From assembly GCA_964399625.1 (NCBI GenBank), contig CAYNSB010000037.1, forward strand, positions 1-37,913: a stretch of DNA of 37,913 bases. Reading direction: 5' to 3'. The stretch's first letter is position 1, and the number at the start of each line of letters is the position of its first letter. The position numbers were made by a program, and so were the translations under genes. The DNA comes from CAYNSB01 sp964399625. GTDB taxonomy: Bacteria; Planctomycetota; Phycisphaerae; Phycisphaerales; UBA1924. The notes beneath the pieces are model-generated. The model was not told where the DNA came from. It saw only the letters and a list, made by a program, of their open reading frames with translations, and did no database searches. Shown piece by piece: positions 8,211 to 17,238 of the stretch.

Positions 8211-8927
8211 GTGCTCATCTTCTTCGATATCGACGCGACGATGATTACGACCGGCGGCGCGGGCATCCGCGCCATGGTCGCCGCAGGGCGGGAGCTCTTC
8301 GGTCCACACTTCACCGCGGAAGGCATCCCGGTCGCGGGGCGCCTCGATCCACTGATCATGGGAGAGATGCTCGACGCCGCGGCGATCCCGCGCTCGCCAG
8401 AGAACGTGGCCTCCTTCCGCCGCTCGTACGCTCGGCACCTTGCGTCCCACCTCGACCCGCAACGCGGCGGCGCCCTGCCGGGCGTTCTGCCCTTGCTCGA
8501 CGCGCTCCGCACACGCCACGACGCGACGCTGGGCGTGCTCACGGGCAACTTCGAGGAAACGGGCTCGCTCAAGCTCCGTCACTGCGGGATCGACCCGGCG
8601 CAGTTCCTCGTCGCGGTCTGGGGCGATGACTCTCCGCACCACCCTCCCGCCCGCGAGCACCTCCCGGGAGTTGGGCTCGATCGCTACCGAGCGAGGTTCG
8701 GTCGGCCCATCGCTCCACAGCGCGTGGTCGTGATCGGCGACACGCCCCACGATGTTTCATGCGCCAAGGCCCACGGCTGCCGCTCGCTCGCGGTGGCGAC
8801 CGGGTCTTTCACGGTCCAGCAGCTTGAGGAAGCCGGCGCGGACGCCGTCGTGCCGACGCTGGAGCGCACCCATGAACTGGTGGAATGGCTCATGAACGCG
8901 GAATCGTCCCGGGCGCTTCAGGACTGA
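8211..8927 (+). CDS. HAD-superfamily hydrolase, phosphoglycolate phosphatase-like
   Basis: A 238-residue cytoplasmic phosphatase of the haloacid dehalogenase superfamily. Motif I is FFDIDATMI, giving nucleophile D6 and acid/base D8. A helical cap (about 15-85) follows, then motif II in LGVLTGNFEET, and motif IV in VVVIGDTPHDVSCAKAHG. The fold and length match Gph-type small-molecule phosphatases, but the substrate cannot be told from sequence. I chose a GTG at 8211 because the nucleophile motif begins three residues later, as is usual. The frame is open further upstream but would overlap the top6A leader. It converges on the small zinc-ribbon gene. Confidence 0.8.
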   Translation: MLIFFDIDATMITTGGAGIRAMVAAGRELFGPHFTAEGIPVAGRLDPLIMGEMLDAAAIPRSPENVASFRRSYARHLASHLDPQRGGALPGVLPLLDALRTRHDATLGVLTGNFEETGSLKLRHCGIDPAQFLVAVWGDDSPHHPPAREHLPGVGLDRYRARFGRPIAPQRVVVIGDTPHDVSCAKAHGCRSLAVATGSFTVQQLEEAGADAVVPTLERTHELVEWLMNAESSRALQD

Positions 8928-8963
8928 CTTCAAGAAGACCGGACGAACAATCGCGCATTCGCC

Positions 8964-9308
8964 TCAGGTCGAGCGTTCGCGTCCGTCGCCCTTCTTGGCA
9001 GAAGCGACCACGGCCTCGGGGGTCATGGTGCCGCACTCGGGGCAGATGATCCCGTACTCCCCGCTGGTGCGCTCGCTCAAGTCGCGGCCACACCCCCAGC
9101 AGACCGGGGAGCGAAGACGCGACGAGATCTTGTTCACCGCGACCGCCACCGTCGCCACGGCCACGCCGACGATGGGCCAGGCCGGGATGGAGGTGAGCGA
9201 GACCGTCGCAATCGCCGCAAGCACGGTGCCCACCAAGACCGCCATCACGCGCAGTCGGATCCGCTGCATCAGCGTTCGGGGTGAGCGATCGGGCTGGGCG
9301 TTGTCCAC
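8964..9308 (-). CDS. Small membrane protein with C-terminal zinc ribbon
   Basis: About 114 residues, not a family I recognise. Two closely spaced hydrophobic stretches (VMAVLVGTVLAAIATVSL and AWPIVGVAVATVAVAV) suggest a membrane hairpin. A four-cysteine zinc-ribbon follows: CWGCG, then 14 residues later CPECG. The region between reads RDLSERTSGEYGII. Such a layout would put the zinc knuckle at the membrane surface. The start is uncertain. I prefer a GTG at 9308 because AAGGA lies about 9 bases upstream; an ATG at 9365 without a binding site is the alternative. It lies 135 bases downstream of the M42 peptidase on the same strand. Confidence 0.6.
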   Translation of the reverse strand: MDNAQPDRSPRTLMQRIRLRVMAVLVGTVLAAIATVSLTSIPAWPIVGVAVATVAVAVNKISSRLRSPVCWGCGRDLSERTSGEYGIICPECGTMTPEAVVASAKKGDGRERST

Positions 9309-9443
9309 GCGGGAGTCCTTGGAACAGCGATCGTGCGCGGGCCACGGTCGATTCAACAATAGCATCGGACGGGATCGACCCACGAATTGAGCGGCAAGCG
9401 GAACGGCCTGGGGAAATCCGGTCGAGTGCCGGGGTCCGAACAA

Positions 9444-10517
9444 TCACTTCACGGTCGGCAGGTACGCCGCGATCACATCGCGGGCGGCCCCCAGGTCCAC
9501 AGTGTCGATCATCTCCGTCACCGTGTGGATGTACCTCGTGCCCACCACGATGCCCACGGCCCGCGCCCCGGCCGCGGCCTGCTGGGCAGCTGCTCCGTCC
9601 TGCCCGCCCGCCGCCAGGATCGTCCGCTGGTACGGAATGCGGTGCTTCTTGGCCACCGCCTCGATCTCGGACACCAGCTTTGCATCGGAGATGAAGCTCG
9701 AATCCTTGATGTGCAGCCCGAAGCCCTTGCCCTGCTTGGTGACCATCTCCTCCTCGGGCACGCCCGGCGTGTCGCAGGAGAGCGTCACATCGAGCCCAAG
9801 ACCGATGTCCGGCTTCACCGCATAGGCGCTCGTCTTGGCTCCGCGAAGCCCGACTTCCTCCTGGGTGGTAAAGGCGACGATCACCTCGCAGGCGTGGGCG
9901 GCGCCGCTCTGGTCGAGCTTGCGGATCGATTCGATCCCCAGCCAGCACGCGACGCGATTGTCCAGCGCCTTGCTGACGACCTTGGTCCCGATGTTCGTGA
10001 GGGCCGGCTCGTCCATCACCACAAAGTCGCCGACCTTCACGTGCTTCTTGACCTTCTCGGGCGACATCCCGATGTCCACGAAGAACGACTTCACCTCGGG
10101 CACCTTCGTGCGCTCCTCGGGCGAGGAGATGTGGATGGGGCGGCCACCGGGGTTCATCACGCCCTTGAAATCACCGTCGTCCGTGCAAACGAGCACGCGC
10201 CGGCTGAACAGGTTCCGCGCGTCGAAGCCTCCGGCCGGGCTGAGCCAGATCCAGCCCTTGCTGTCGATGTGGCTCACGTAGAACCCGATCTCGTCCATGT
10301 GGCACAGCAGCATCACCTTCGTGGGCTGCGAGAGCCCCTTGGCCTTCTTGCCCTTGCCCGCGCGCGGCGAGCGCCGGCAGATCAGCGAACCCATCGGGTC
10401 CACGATCGTCTCGTCGAACAGCCCCTTGATCTCTCTCTGGATGAGGTCGCGAACGCGCTCCTCGCGACCAGGGATGCCGGGGGTCTCGCACAGACGCTTG
10501 AGAAGTTCAAGATTCAT
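9444..10517 (-). CDS. M42 family metallo-aminopeptidase
   Basis: A 357-residue cytoplasmic peptidase of the M42 (TET/FrvX) family. These form large tetrahedral assemblies and trim N-terminal residues from short peptides using two metal ions. The metal ligands and catalytic residues are all visible: H73 (LLCHMDEIG), D186 (SKALDNR), catalytic E220 with ligand E221 (TTQEEVGLRG), D243 (LGLDVTLSCD) and H331 (RYIHTVTEM). A Lys-rich insertion (PRAGKGKKAKG, 51-61) sits just before the first metal motif. There is no signal peptide. It is divergent from ygfZ with only 43 bases between the starts, so their promoters must overlap or sit within the genes. The exact residue preference cannot be predicted. 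Confidence 0.92.
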   Translation of the reverse strand: MNLELLKRLCETPGIPGREERVRDLIQREIKGLFDETIVDPMGSLICRRSPRAGKGKKAKGLSQPTKVMLLCHMDEIGFYVSHIDSKGWIWLSPAGGFDARNLFSRRVLVCTDDGDFKGVMNPGGRPIHISSPEERTKVPEVKSFFVDIGMSPEKVKKHVKVGDFVVMDEPALTNIGTKVVSKALDNRVACWLGIESIRKLDQSGAAHACEVIVAFTTQEEVGLRGAKTSAYAVKPDIGLGLDVTLSCDTPGVPEEEMVTKQGKGFGLHIKDSSFISDAKLVSEIEAVAKKHRIPYQRTILAAGGQDGAAAQQAAAGARAVGIVVGTRYIHTVTEMIDTVDLGAARDVIAAYLPTVK

Positions 10518-10560
10518 GGTCCGGGAGGGTAGTGGGGGTTCACCCCTATCCTCTACTGGG

Positions 10561-11814
10561 ATGCGACATAGCCCGATTCGAATCCTCCACGAGCAGGCCC
10601 AGGCCCCCCTCGCGCACTATGGCGAGCCGGCGGCGGACATCCTCGTCGCCGAGACGCTCGGCGAACTGGAGCTCGAGTACGCCGCCCTGCGAAAGTCCTG
10701 CGTCCTGCTCGACCGCCCTGAGCGGGGCGTGATCGAGATCACCGGCGCCGACCGGGTCGACTTTCTGAACCGCATGGTGACGCAGGAGCTCAAGGGCCTC
10801 AGCGCCGGCAGGATCGCGCGCACGTTCTGGCTCAACCGCAAGGGACGCATCGACGCGGACCTGACGCTGATCGAGATGGGCGATCGCATGCTCGTGGATG
10901 TCGACGTGCTCGCCGCGGAGCGCGCCGTCCAGGGCCTGGGCGCGTTCGTGATCACGGAAGATGTCTCGATCCGCGACGCGAGCGAATCGTGCCATCGGCT
11001 GTCGCTGCACGGGCCTTCCGGAGCCGCGCTGATGGACGCCGCGAGCGATGCGCCCACCGCGATCAAGACGCTGGCGAACGACGCCGCGGCCCGAGTCACG
11101 ATGGCGGGCCACGAGGTTGTCGTCTTCCGCGATGATTCGGCGGGCGAGATCGGGCTTGAGTTGATCGTGCCCGCTCAAGCCGCGCTCGCGATCTATCAAC
11201 GCCTCTGCCAGATCGGCATGGACCAGCACGGGACCAGCCCCCCGGACGGCCCGAGGCTCGGCGAAGAGGGCGGCGGGCTCGCCATGCACGCGCGCAGGCG
11301 CGACGCGGCGTTCCGCCTCCGCCCCGCGGGCTGGCACGCGTACAACATCGCACGCATCGAGGCCGGCCGCGCCCTCTACAACCTGGACTTCGGTCCCAAC
11401 TCGCTTCCGCACGAGACGGGCGACGAGACGATCCGCGATCGCGTCTCCTTCACCAAGGGGTGCTACCTCGGGCAGGAGGTCGTCGCACGCATGCACTCGC
11501 GCGGACACTCCAAGCAGCGCCTCGTCGCCCTCAAGTGCGAATCCCGCACCATGCCGACGGATGATCCAGCGCTCGCCGGCCAGCCACTGCTTCCGGTGAC
11601 CGGCTCCCACGCCATTCGCGCCGGCACGCCCGATGAGGTCGTCGGCGCGGTGACCAGCAGCACGCTCTCGCCCATGCTCGCGCAGAGCCCGATCTGCTTC
11701 GCCACGCTCAAGCCCGAAGCGGCGACCAACGGCACGAAGCTCCTCGTCGAGGCCGAGGGCCAGCGCCTCGAGGCCACGGTCCAGGATTCGCTCCGCTTCT
11801 GGGGTCGCCCATAG
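10561..11814 (+). CDS. ygfZ: Folate-binding protein YgfZ/GcvT-like
   Basis: A 417-residue protein of the YgfZ (IbaG57/COG0354) family, tetrahydrofolate-binding relatives of the glycine cleavage T-protein that help assemble or repair certain Fe-S enzymes. The hallmark motif K-G-C-Y-x-G-Q-E is present as KGCYLGQEVVARMHSRG, with its conserved Cys. The GcvT-like N-terminal half (ITGADRVDFLNRMVTQEL, FWLNRKGRIDADLTL) is also clear. It is somewhat longer than E. coli YgfZ, with an insertion around residues 225-245 (QHGTSPPDGPRLGEEGGG). The ATG at 10561 lies just before the conserved region; its ribosome binding site is weak. The M20 peptidase begins 43 bases after the stop, so co-transcription is likely. 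Confidence 0.85.
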   Translation: MRHSPIRILHEQAQAPLAHYGEPAADILVAETLGELELEYAALRKSCVLLDRPERGVIEITGADRVDFLNRMVTQELKGLSAGRIARTFWLNRKGRIDADLTLIEMGDRMLVDVDVLAAERAVQGLGAFVITEDVSIRDASESCHRLSLHGPSGAALMDAASDAPTAIKTLANDAAARVTMAGHEVVVFRDDSAGEIGLELIVPAQAALAIYQRLCQIGMDQHGTSPPDGPRLGEEGGGLAMHARRRDAAFRLRPAGWHAYNIARIEAGRALYNLDFGPNSLPHETGDETIRDRVSFTKGCYLGQEVVARMHSRGHSKQRLVALKCESRTMPTDDPALAGQPLLPVTGSHAIRAGTPDEVVGAVTSSTLSPMLAQSPICFATLKPEAATNGTKLLVEAEGQRLEATVQDSLRFWGRP

Positions 11815-11857
11815 GCTCCGATCTCTCGCATCCGCTGCCCAAGCACTCGAGGTCCAC

Positions 11858-13303
11858 ATGCCCACACGCATCAACGATGTTCTCGCCCGACTCAACGCCA
11901 ATGAGCCCGCCGCGATCTCGCGCCTGATCGACTGGCTCAGGATCCCCAGCATCAGCACGGACCCGGCATACAGGGCTCAGACGCGCCAGGCCGCGCAGTG
12001 GTGCGCGGACCACCTCCGCCTCTCGGGCTTTGATGCGCAGGTCAAACCCGCCTCCGACGCGCACGGCAAGGAGGGGCACCCCATCGTCTTCGCTCATAAC
12101 CCCGGAAGCCCGGAGTACAAGGGTCCGCACGTCCTGTTCTACGGGCACTACGACGTTCAGCCCGTGGACCCGCTCGATCTGTGGGAATCACCACCTTTCG
12201 AGCCCGCCCGGCGCAACGCGAAGAAGGGCGAGCCCGGCGGGGAGCGTCTCGTCGCTCGCGGAGCCGTGGACGACAAGGGCCAGGTCGCCATGTTCCTCGA
12301 AGCGATGCGTGCGTGGAAGGAGGTCGCCGGCCTCACGGCCGGCGGCGTGAAGATGACCCTGCTCATCGAGGGCGAAGAGGAGTCGGGCTCGGTCTCGCTC
12401 CCCAAGTTTGTTGAGGACCATGCCGCTCAGCTCAAGCAATGCAACATCTGCGTCATCTCCGACACGGGCATGCTCGATCGGGGCAAGCCGGCGATCACCT
12501 ACGGCGTGCGCGGGCTTGCGTACACCGAGGTGACGCTGCACGGCCCATCCCATGATCTTCACTCGGGGCTCTGGGGCGGACGCATGCCCAACCCCGCGAG
12601 CGAGCTCATCAAGGTTCTCGCCCAACTCTGGGATAAAGACCGGCGCGTCACGATCGACGGGTTCTACGACGATGTCCGCCCCCTCAAGCCCGAGGAGCGC
12701 GCCGCCTGGCAGAAGCTCGGCATCGACGACGCCAAGAACCTCGCGGAGATCGGCATGCCCGCTCAGGCGAACGTCGGCGAGACTGGCTACACCGCCACCG
12801 AGCGCACGTGGGCACGACCCACCGCCGAGATCAACGGCATCATCGCCGGATACACGGGCCCCGGCGCCAAGACCGTCATCGGCGCCAAGGCCAGCGCCAA
12901 GGTCTCCTTCCGGCTCGTCGCAGACCAGGACCCGGAGAAGATCACCAGGCTCTTCTTCGCATGGCTCAACAAGCGCACGCCGCCGGGCTGTCGCTGGGAG
13001 CTGAACGATCACCACGGCGGGCACGGCGTCACCGTCGACATCGCGCATCCGTGCCTCAAGGCCGCCGAGCGGGCCATCCAGCGCGCGTCGGGCGTGGCCC
13101 CGGCGCTCATCAAGTCGGGCGGGTCGATCCCGGTCGCGGGCCTGCTCAAGAGCACGCTCGGGCTCGAGACGATCTTCATGGGCTTCGGCCTCGACGACGA
13201 TCGCGTCCACTCGCCCAACGAGAAGTTCGAGCTCGATTGCTACCGCTCGGGCGCCAAGAGCCACGCCATACTGATCGACGAGTTGTGGTCGATGCGAACG
13301 TGA
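11858..13303 (+). CDS. M20 family dipeptidase / metallopeptidase
   Basis: A 481-residue zinc peptidase of the M20 family (carnosinase/PepV-like dipeptidases), which cleave di- and short peptides in the cytoplasm. The first metal motif is FYGHYDVQP (H97, D99). The bridging Asp lies in RGAVDDKGQ (D138), and the catalytic and ligand Glu pair in IEGEEESGS (E173/E174). A dimerisation lid follows from about 225, with SHDLHSGLWGG as the conserved dimer-interface His region. The last metal ligand is probably His in DDDRVHSPNEKFEL near the C-terminus. GAGGT lies about 6 bases before the ATG. It follows ygfZ closely. Substrate choice is unknown. Confidence 0.92.
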   Translation: MPTRINDVLARLNANEPAAISRLIDWLRIPSISTDPAYRAQTRQAAQWCADHLRLSGFDAQVKPASDAHGKEGHPIVFAHNPGSPEYKGPHVLFYGHYDVQPVDPLDLWESPPFEPARRNAKKGEPGGERLVARGAVDDKGQVAMFLEAMRAWKEVAGLTAGGVKMTLLIEGEEESGSVSLPKFVEDHAAQLKQCNICVISDTGMLDRGKPAITYGVRGLAYTEVTLHGPSHDLHSGLWGGRMPNPASELIKVLAQLWDKDRRVTIDGFYDDVRPLKPEERAAWQKLGIDDAKNLAEIGMPAQANVGETGYTATERTWARPTAEINGIIAGYTGPGAKTVIGAKASAKVSFRLVADQDPEKITRLFFAWLNKRTPPGCRWELNDHHGGHGVTVDIAHPCLKAAERAIQRASGVAPALIKSGGSIPVAGLLKSTLGLETIFMGFGLDDDRVHSPNEKFELDCYRSGAKSHAILIDELWSMRT

Positions 13304-13312
13304 TCGGCGGGC

Positions 13313-13555
13313 TCAGGCCGCCTGCTTCGCGGGCGTTTCGGGCTCGATCGGCCCCTGGCCCACGATCTCGACGTCGAAGTCGTCGCCGTGCCGGCCCTTC
13401 GTCCACTGGTGCCGGAGGCGGTCGGCCTTGGCGAGCGTGGCCCGCAGCCGGCTCTCATCGCGGATGACCGCCGCCGCGGTGTAGAGAATCCCCACGATCC
13501 CGCAGCTCGCGGCGAACGCCAGCAGCATCCAGGTCTCGCCCGAGAAATCGTTCAC
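13313..13555 (-). CDS. Small single-pass membrane protein, unknown
   Basis: About 80 residues with one clear membrane helix (WMLLAFAASCGIVGILYTAA) near the N-terminus and a charged cytoplasmic tail rich in Arg, Lys, Asp and Glu (IRDESRLRATLAKADRLRHQ). It shows no known family. It is convergent with the M20 gene, their stops being 9 bases apart, and its 5' end faces the large membrane protein that starts at 13610. The start is unclear. I give a GTG at 13555; an ATG at 13636 would overlap the divergent gene, and one at 13528 would shorten the N-terminus. No good ribosome binding site was found for any of these. Confidence 0.45.
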   Translation of the reverse strand: MNDFSGETWMLLAFAASCGIVGILYTAAAVIRDESRLRATLAKADRLRHQWTKGRHGDDFDVEIVGQGPIEPETPAKQAA

Positions 13556-13609
13556 GTTGGGCACATCGGACAGGCAACGCCACCTCTTGAGTTCCGGTAG
13601 AATCGCCGA

Positions 13610-16108
13610 GTGAATCCGTGCATTTCGCGAGCTCATGCATGGCGACGGTGGCGGGCGTTCCTCGCGCACCGGGGGCGGACCCTTGTCGCTGCCCTCGCCG
13701 TAGTCTTCGCGGCGCAGACCGCGATGGCGCAAGGTGATACGACCGGCCCGCAGGACGTCGAGATCAAGGCGACGTCGTTCGGCGTGGGCGGCGTCGTCCG
13801 CCCCGGGGACTGGGCGGGCATCAGGCTGTCGATCAGGGACTCGGCCGACAAGGCCCGCGAACTGGTCGTCCGGCTCACGATCCGGGACGCCGACGGCGAC
13901 CGGGCCCAGTACGAGAGCAACCTCACGAGCAGCCCGGGTCAGGCCTTGTCCCATTGGACGTACGTCAAGATTCCGCCACGATTCCGCCAAGGGGACTCGA
14001 TCCAGGCGCAGGTGTTTGCGGGGAGCGAGCAAGCCGCCCCGAGCGGGCAGCGTCCCACCTTCGCTGCGGGGCGATTGCTTGGATCGGCATCGCTTACTTC
14101 CGCCATCGTGGTCGATCGCACGCGCGGGCTCATCGGCGTTGCCGGCGCGACGCAGATGGGACTGCAGCGATACTCCGGTCCCGATAATGGAAGCACGAAC
14201 CAAAGCGACCTCCAGGGATTGCCCGGCTCTCACGAGGTGAGCAACTTGGTCTCGCGATTGGATGCGGAGGCAATCCCGGACCGCTGGATCGGGCTCGCGC
14301 TCTTCGACACCATTGTGTGGAACGACCCCACGCTCAGCAGATTGGGAACGGCTGGCTCGGCAGCCATCCGCGAGTGGGTGCAACGCGGCGGCCATCTGAT
14401 CGTGGTCCTGCCCCGCATCGGGCAGACCTGGACCGACGAGAAGAACAACCCGCTGTTCGATATCTGCCCGCGCGTGAGCGCCGCGCGCCGAGAGGGCGTG
14501 GATCTGGAGCCGTACCGCCTCCTCATCACCCGCGACCCGAAACTGGCGATGCCCGCACGCGAGATCGTGCACGTGCTCACGCCATTGCCCGACGCCGCGC
14601 CCGACGAGGCCATGCCGATCCTGTCGGGTCCGGATCGTGAAGGGCTGGTGGTGCGCCGGATCTTCGGCGTGGGCGATGTGACGTTCGTGGGCCTCGACGT
14701 CGCGAGCGAGTGGATGCGAAATCACTCGATGCCCGAGCCCGAGATGTTCTGGCATCGCGTGCTCGGACGCCGGGGTGAGCTCTACCAGCCCAAGTCGGGA
14801 GAGACCACGTTCGCGCACGCGGACCGCGACATCATCACGCTCGATCGCGACATCGCGGATCAGATCGCCAAGACGGGCCGTGCCGAGCTGGGCGTCTTCG
14901 CGGGCCTGGTGGTGTTCGTGGTGTACTGGCTCGTCGCGGGCCCGCTGGGGTACACCGCCCTGAAGCGCGCCGGGCGCGTGCACCACGCCTGGGTCGCGTT
15001 CGTGCTCGCGGGCGGGCTGTTCACCGCGATCGCCTGGGGCGGAGCGATGGCGATCCGCCCCCAGCGCGTGCAGGCGAGCCATCTCACGCTCCTCGATCAC
15101 GTCTACGGGCAAGCGACCCAGCGCGCACGATCGTGGATCAGTCTGCTCGTGCCGTCGTACGGGGACGCAACGCTGACCACGTCCGATCCCGCGGCCCCGA
15201 GCGGCTCGCGACAGTCCAACGCGATCGCGCCCTGGGAGCCCGACGGCGCACCCACCGCCTCGTTCCCGGATGCCCGTGGGTACCGCATCGATAGCCGCTC
15301 CCCGGATCGCATCACCTTCCCCACCCGCGCGACCGTGAAACAGTTCCAGCTCGATTGGGCGGGCGGCCCCGCTTGGAAGATGCTCCGCCCCATCAGCCCC
15401 GACGGGGACCCGAGCAAGGCCCGCCTGTGGCTCGAGAGCGAGCCCGGCGAGCGTTCAAGCATGCCCAAGAACGTTCGACTGCCCGTCCGCGGGCTGCTCA
15501 CACACGATCTCCCCGGCCCGCTCAGCGACGTGGTCATCATCGTGAATCGCGGGCAGCGCCACGTCACGGCGTCGCTGGGTGCGGGCGGACCACTGCTGTC
15601 GGATATCGGCGCGTACCGCTTGCAGGACCCTTGGAAGCCCGGCGAGACGCTCGATCTTGAATCGAAGGTCGCGACGCTCGATGGCGATCCACTGCCCTTC
15701 CTGGAACAGCTCATCGGGAGCTACGTCGGCAGCCCCGAAGGGCTCACCGCACCCGATTCGGATCCCGCCCGCGTGACCGCACGCCAGGTCGCGCTCGCGC
15801 TGATGCCCCAGCTCCAACCCCCGGCGCGCCCCGGCACTTCAAACTCGCGCGATCGCCTGGCGCAGCGGAAGGCGACGCACGGCTGGGACCTGGGCGGATG
15901 GTTCACACAGCCGTGCATCATGATCATCGGGCAGGTCGGGCAGCGTGAGAGCGGGCCGGCGACGCCCATTCCCCTGTACATGTCCACCGGGGGCTCGGCT
16001 CGGTCCGTGTCATCGTCGGGACGTACTGTCGTTCGCTGGGTGTACCCGCTGCCCCCGGATCCGCCCCGCGTCCCGCCACGCTCCGCCGAGCCGCCCACGT
16101 CGCCCTGA
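13610..16108 (+). CDS. Large exported/membrane protein with two central helices, unknown
   Basis: An 832-residue protein. It opens with a signal peptide (LVAALAVVFAAQTAMA, likely cut after AMA), followed by an Ig-like beta region starting VEIKATSFGVGG (about 48-140). A glutamine-amidotransferase-like or Rossmann-like segment follows (IREWVQRGGHLIVVLPRIG, about 256-274). Two membrane helices lie at about 428-445 (FAGLVVFVVYWLVAGP) and 461-476 (WVAFVLAGGLFTAIAW), and the long C-terminal part is again extracytoplasmic in style. This layout resembles uncharacterised planctomycete and gliding-type membrane proteins found beside ABC ATPases. The GTG start at 13610 is needed to include the signal. 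The ABC ATPase begins 58 bases after the stop, so the two likely work together, but no function can be assigned. Confidence 0.75.
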   Translation: MNPCISRAHAWRRWRAFLAHRGRTLVAALAVVFAAQTAMAQGDTTGPQDVEIKATSFGVGGVVRPGDWAGIRLSIRDSADKARELVVRLTIRDADGDRAQYESNLTSSPGQALSHWTYVKIPPRFRQGDSIQAQVFAGSEQAAPSGQRPTFAAGRLLGSASLTSAIVVDRTRGLIGVAGATQMGLQRYSGPDNGSTNQSDLQGLPGSHEVSNLVSRLDAEAIPDRWIGLALFDTIVWNDPTLSRLGTAGSAAIREWVQRGGHLIVVLPRIGQTWTDEKNNPLFDICPRVSAARREGVDLEPYRLLITRDPKLAMPAREIVHVLTPLPDAAPDEAMPILSGPDREGLVVRRIFGVGDVTFVGLDVASEWMRNHSMPEPEMFWHRVLGRRGELYQPKSGETTFAHADRDIITLDRDIADQIAKTGRAELGVFAGLVVFVVYWLVAGPLGYTALKRAGRVHHAWVAFVLAGGLFTAIAWGGAMAIRPQRVQASHLTLLDHVYGQATQRARSWISLLVPSYGDATLTTSDPAAPSGSRQSNAIAPWEPDGAPTASFPDARGYRIDSRSPDRITFPTRATVKQFQLDWAGGPAWKMLRPISPDGDPSKARLWLESEPGERSSMPKNVRLPVRGLLTHDLPGPLSDVVIIVNRGQRHVTASLGAGGPLLSDIGAYRLQDPWKPGETLDLESKVATLDGDPLPFLEQLIGSYVGSPEGLTAPDSDPARVTARQVALALMPQLQPPARPGTSNSRDRLAQRKATHGWDLGGWFTQPCIMIIGQVGQRESGPATPIPLYMSTGGSARSVSSSGRTVVRWVYPLPPDPPRVPPRSAEPPTSP

Positions 16109-16166
16109 TCCTGCCCGCTGCCGCGCCGTCGTTTCGCCCCTCCCGTCCTTCGTCAATGGTCTCCTC

Positions 16167-17147
16167 ATGCCGATGATCGAAACCACCAACCTGACCAAGC
16201 GCTACGGCGACCTCATCGCGCTGGACAATCTCAATCTCGCGATCGACGACGGCTCGTGCTTCGGGTTCATCGGCCCCAACGGCGCCGGCAAGACGACCAC
16301 CATCAAGATCCTCGCCACCCTGCTCAAGCCCTCGTCCGGGCAGGCCCAGGTCGCCGGGCTCACCGTCGGGTACCAGAATCGCCAGATCCGCCCGCTCATC
16401 GGGTACGTCCCCGACTTCATGGGCGCGTACGAGGACATGGTCGTCACCGAGTATCTCGAGTTCTTCGCCGCGGCGTACGGGATCCACGGGACGCAGCGCC
16501 GCAAGGTGGTGGGGGATGTGCTCGAGCTGACCGACCTCAATTACAAGGCGACCGCGGAGGTCAACTCGCTCTCGCGCGGCATGCAGCAGCGGCTCTCGAT
16601 CGCGCGCGTGCTGCTCCACGACCCGAAGGTGCTGCTCATGGACGAGCCCGCGTCGGGCCTCGACCCTCGCGCCCGCGTCGAGATCCGCGAGCTGCTCAAA
16701 GAGCTCAAGCGGATGGGCAAGACGATCCTCATCTCGTCGCACATCCTGCCCGAACTCGCGGAACTCTGCAACGTCGTGGGCATCATCGAGAAGGGCAAGC
16801 TGCTCTTCTCGGGCACGGTGCGCGAGGCGCTCGCCCGCGCCCGCGTGGGGCACACCGTTCAGGTCGGCGTCGCCTCGAACCTCGCCAAGGCCGCCGAACT
16901 TCTCGCGAAAGTTCCGGGCGTGAAGAAGGTCGCCACGATTGCCGACGACGCGGCGCAGCACGCCGCGGGCAATGGCTCCGCGAACGCTCAGATTCTTCAG
17001 CTCACCTACGAGGACACGCCGGGGCACTCGCACACCGACATCCCCAACATCCTCATCAACGCGGGCTTCCGAATCACCAAGTTCGGCGAGGAGGCGGTGA
17101 ACCTCGAAACGGCGTTCATGCGCCTGACCAAGGGCATCGTGCAGTGA
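16167..17147 (+). CDS. ABC transporter ATP-binding protein (ABC-2 type)
   Basis: A 326-residue cytoplasmic ATPase of the CcmA/DrrA-like ABC-2 exporter group. Walker A is GPNGAGKTT (36-44), the signature LSRGMQQR is near residue 135, and Walker B with catalytic Glu is VLLMDEPASGLDPRA near 155. The H-loop is ILISSHILPELAEL. A C-terminal regulatory extension of about 100 residues follows, as in many ABC-2 ATPases. The ATG at 16167 is chosen; a second ATG two codons later is equally possible and neither has a strong ribosome binding site. It follows the 832-residue membrane protein. No ABC-2 permease lies downstream, where the strand switches, so the membrane partner is either the upstream protein or encoded elsewhere. 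Confidence 0.93.
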   Translation: MPMIETTNLTKRYGDLIALDNLNLAIDDGSCFGFIGPNGAGKTTTIKILATLLKPSSGQAQVAGLTVGYQNRQIRPLIGYVPDFMGAYEDMVVTEYLEFFAAAYGIHGTQRRKVVGDVLELTDLNYKATAEVNSLSRGMQQRLSIARVLLHDPKVLLMDEPASGLDPRARVEIRELLKELKRMGKTILISSHILPELAELCNVVGIIEKGKLLFSGTVREALARARVGHTVQVGVASNLAKAAELLAKVPGVKKVATIADDAAQHAAGNGSANAQILQLTYEDTPGHSHTDIPNILINAGFRITKFGEEAVNLETAFMRLTKGIVQ

Positions 17148-17238
17148 CGCGTGTTGGCGCGGGCGCCCCGTCGCGAGGATTCCGATCGCGCCCGCACGCC
17201 TTGTCGCGTCCTTCCTGCCGCTTGGACGTTGACCGAGA

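Noticed and set aside
13556..15112. Long minus-strand extension of the small membrane gene at 13313
   Set aside because: The upstream part is antisense to the signal peptide and first domain of the 832-residue protein. Only the last 80 or so codons look like a real gene.
17148..17238. Terminator between the convergent ABC ATPase and TlpA-like genes
   Set aside because: There are G+C-rich short palindromes such as GGCGCGGGCGCC, but the loop is too small and no T run follows on either strand.
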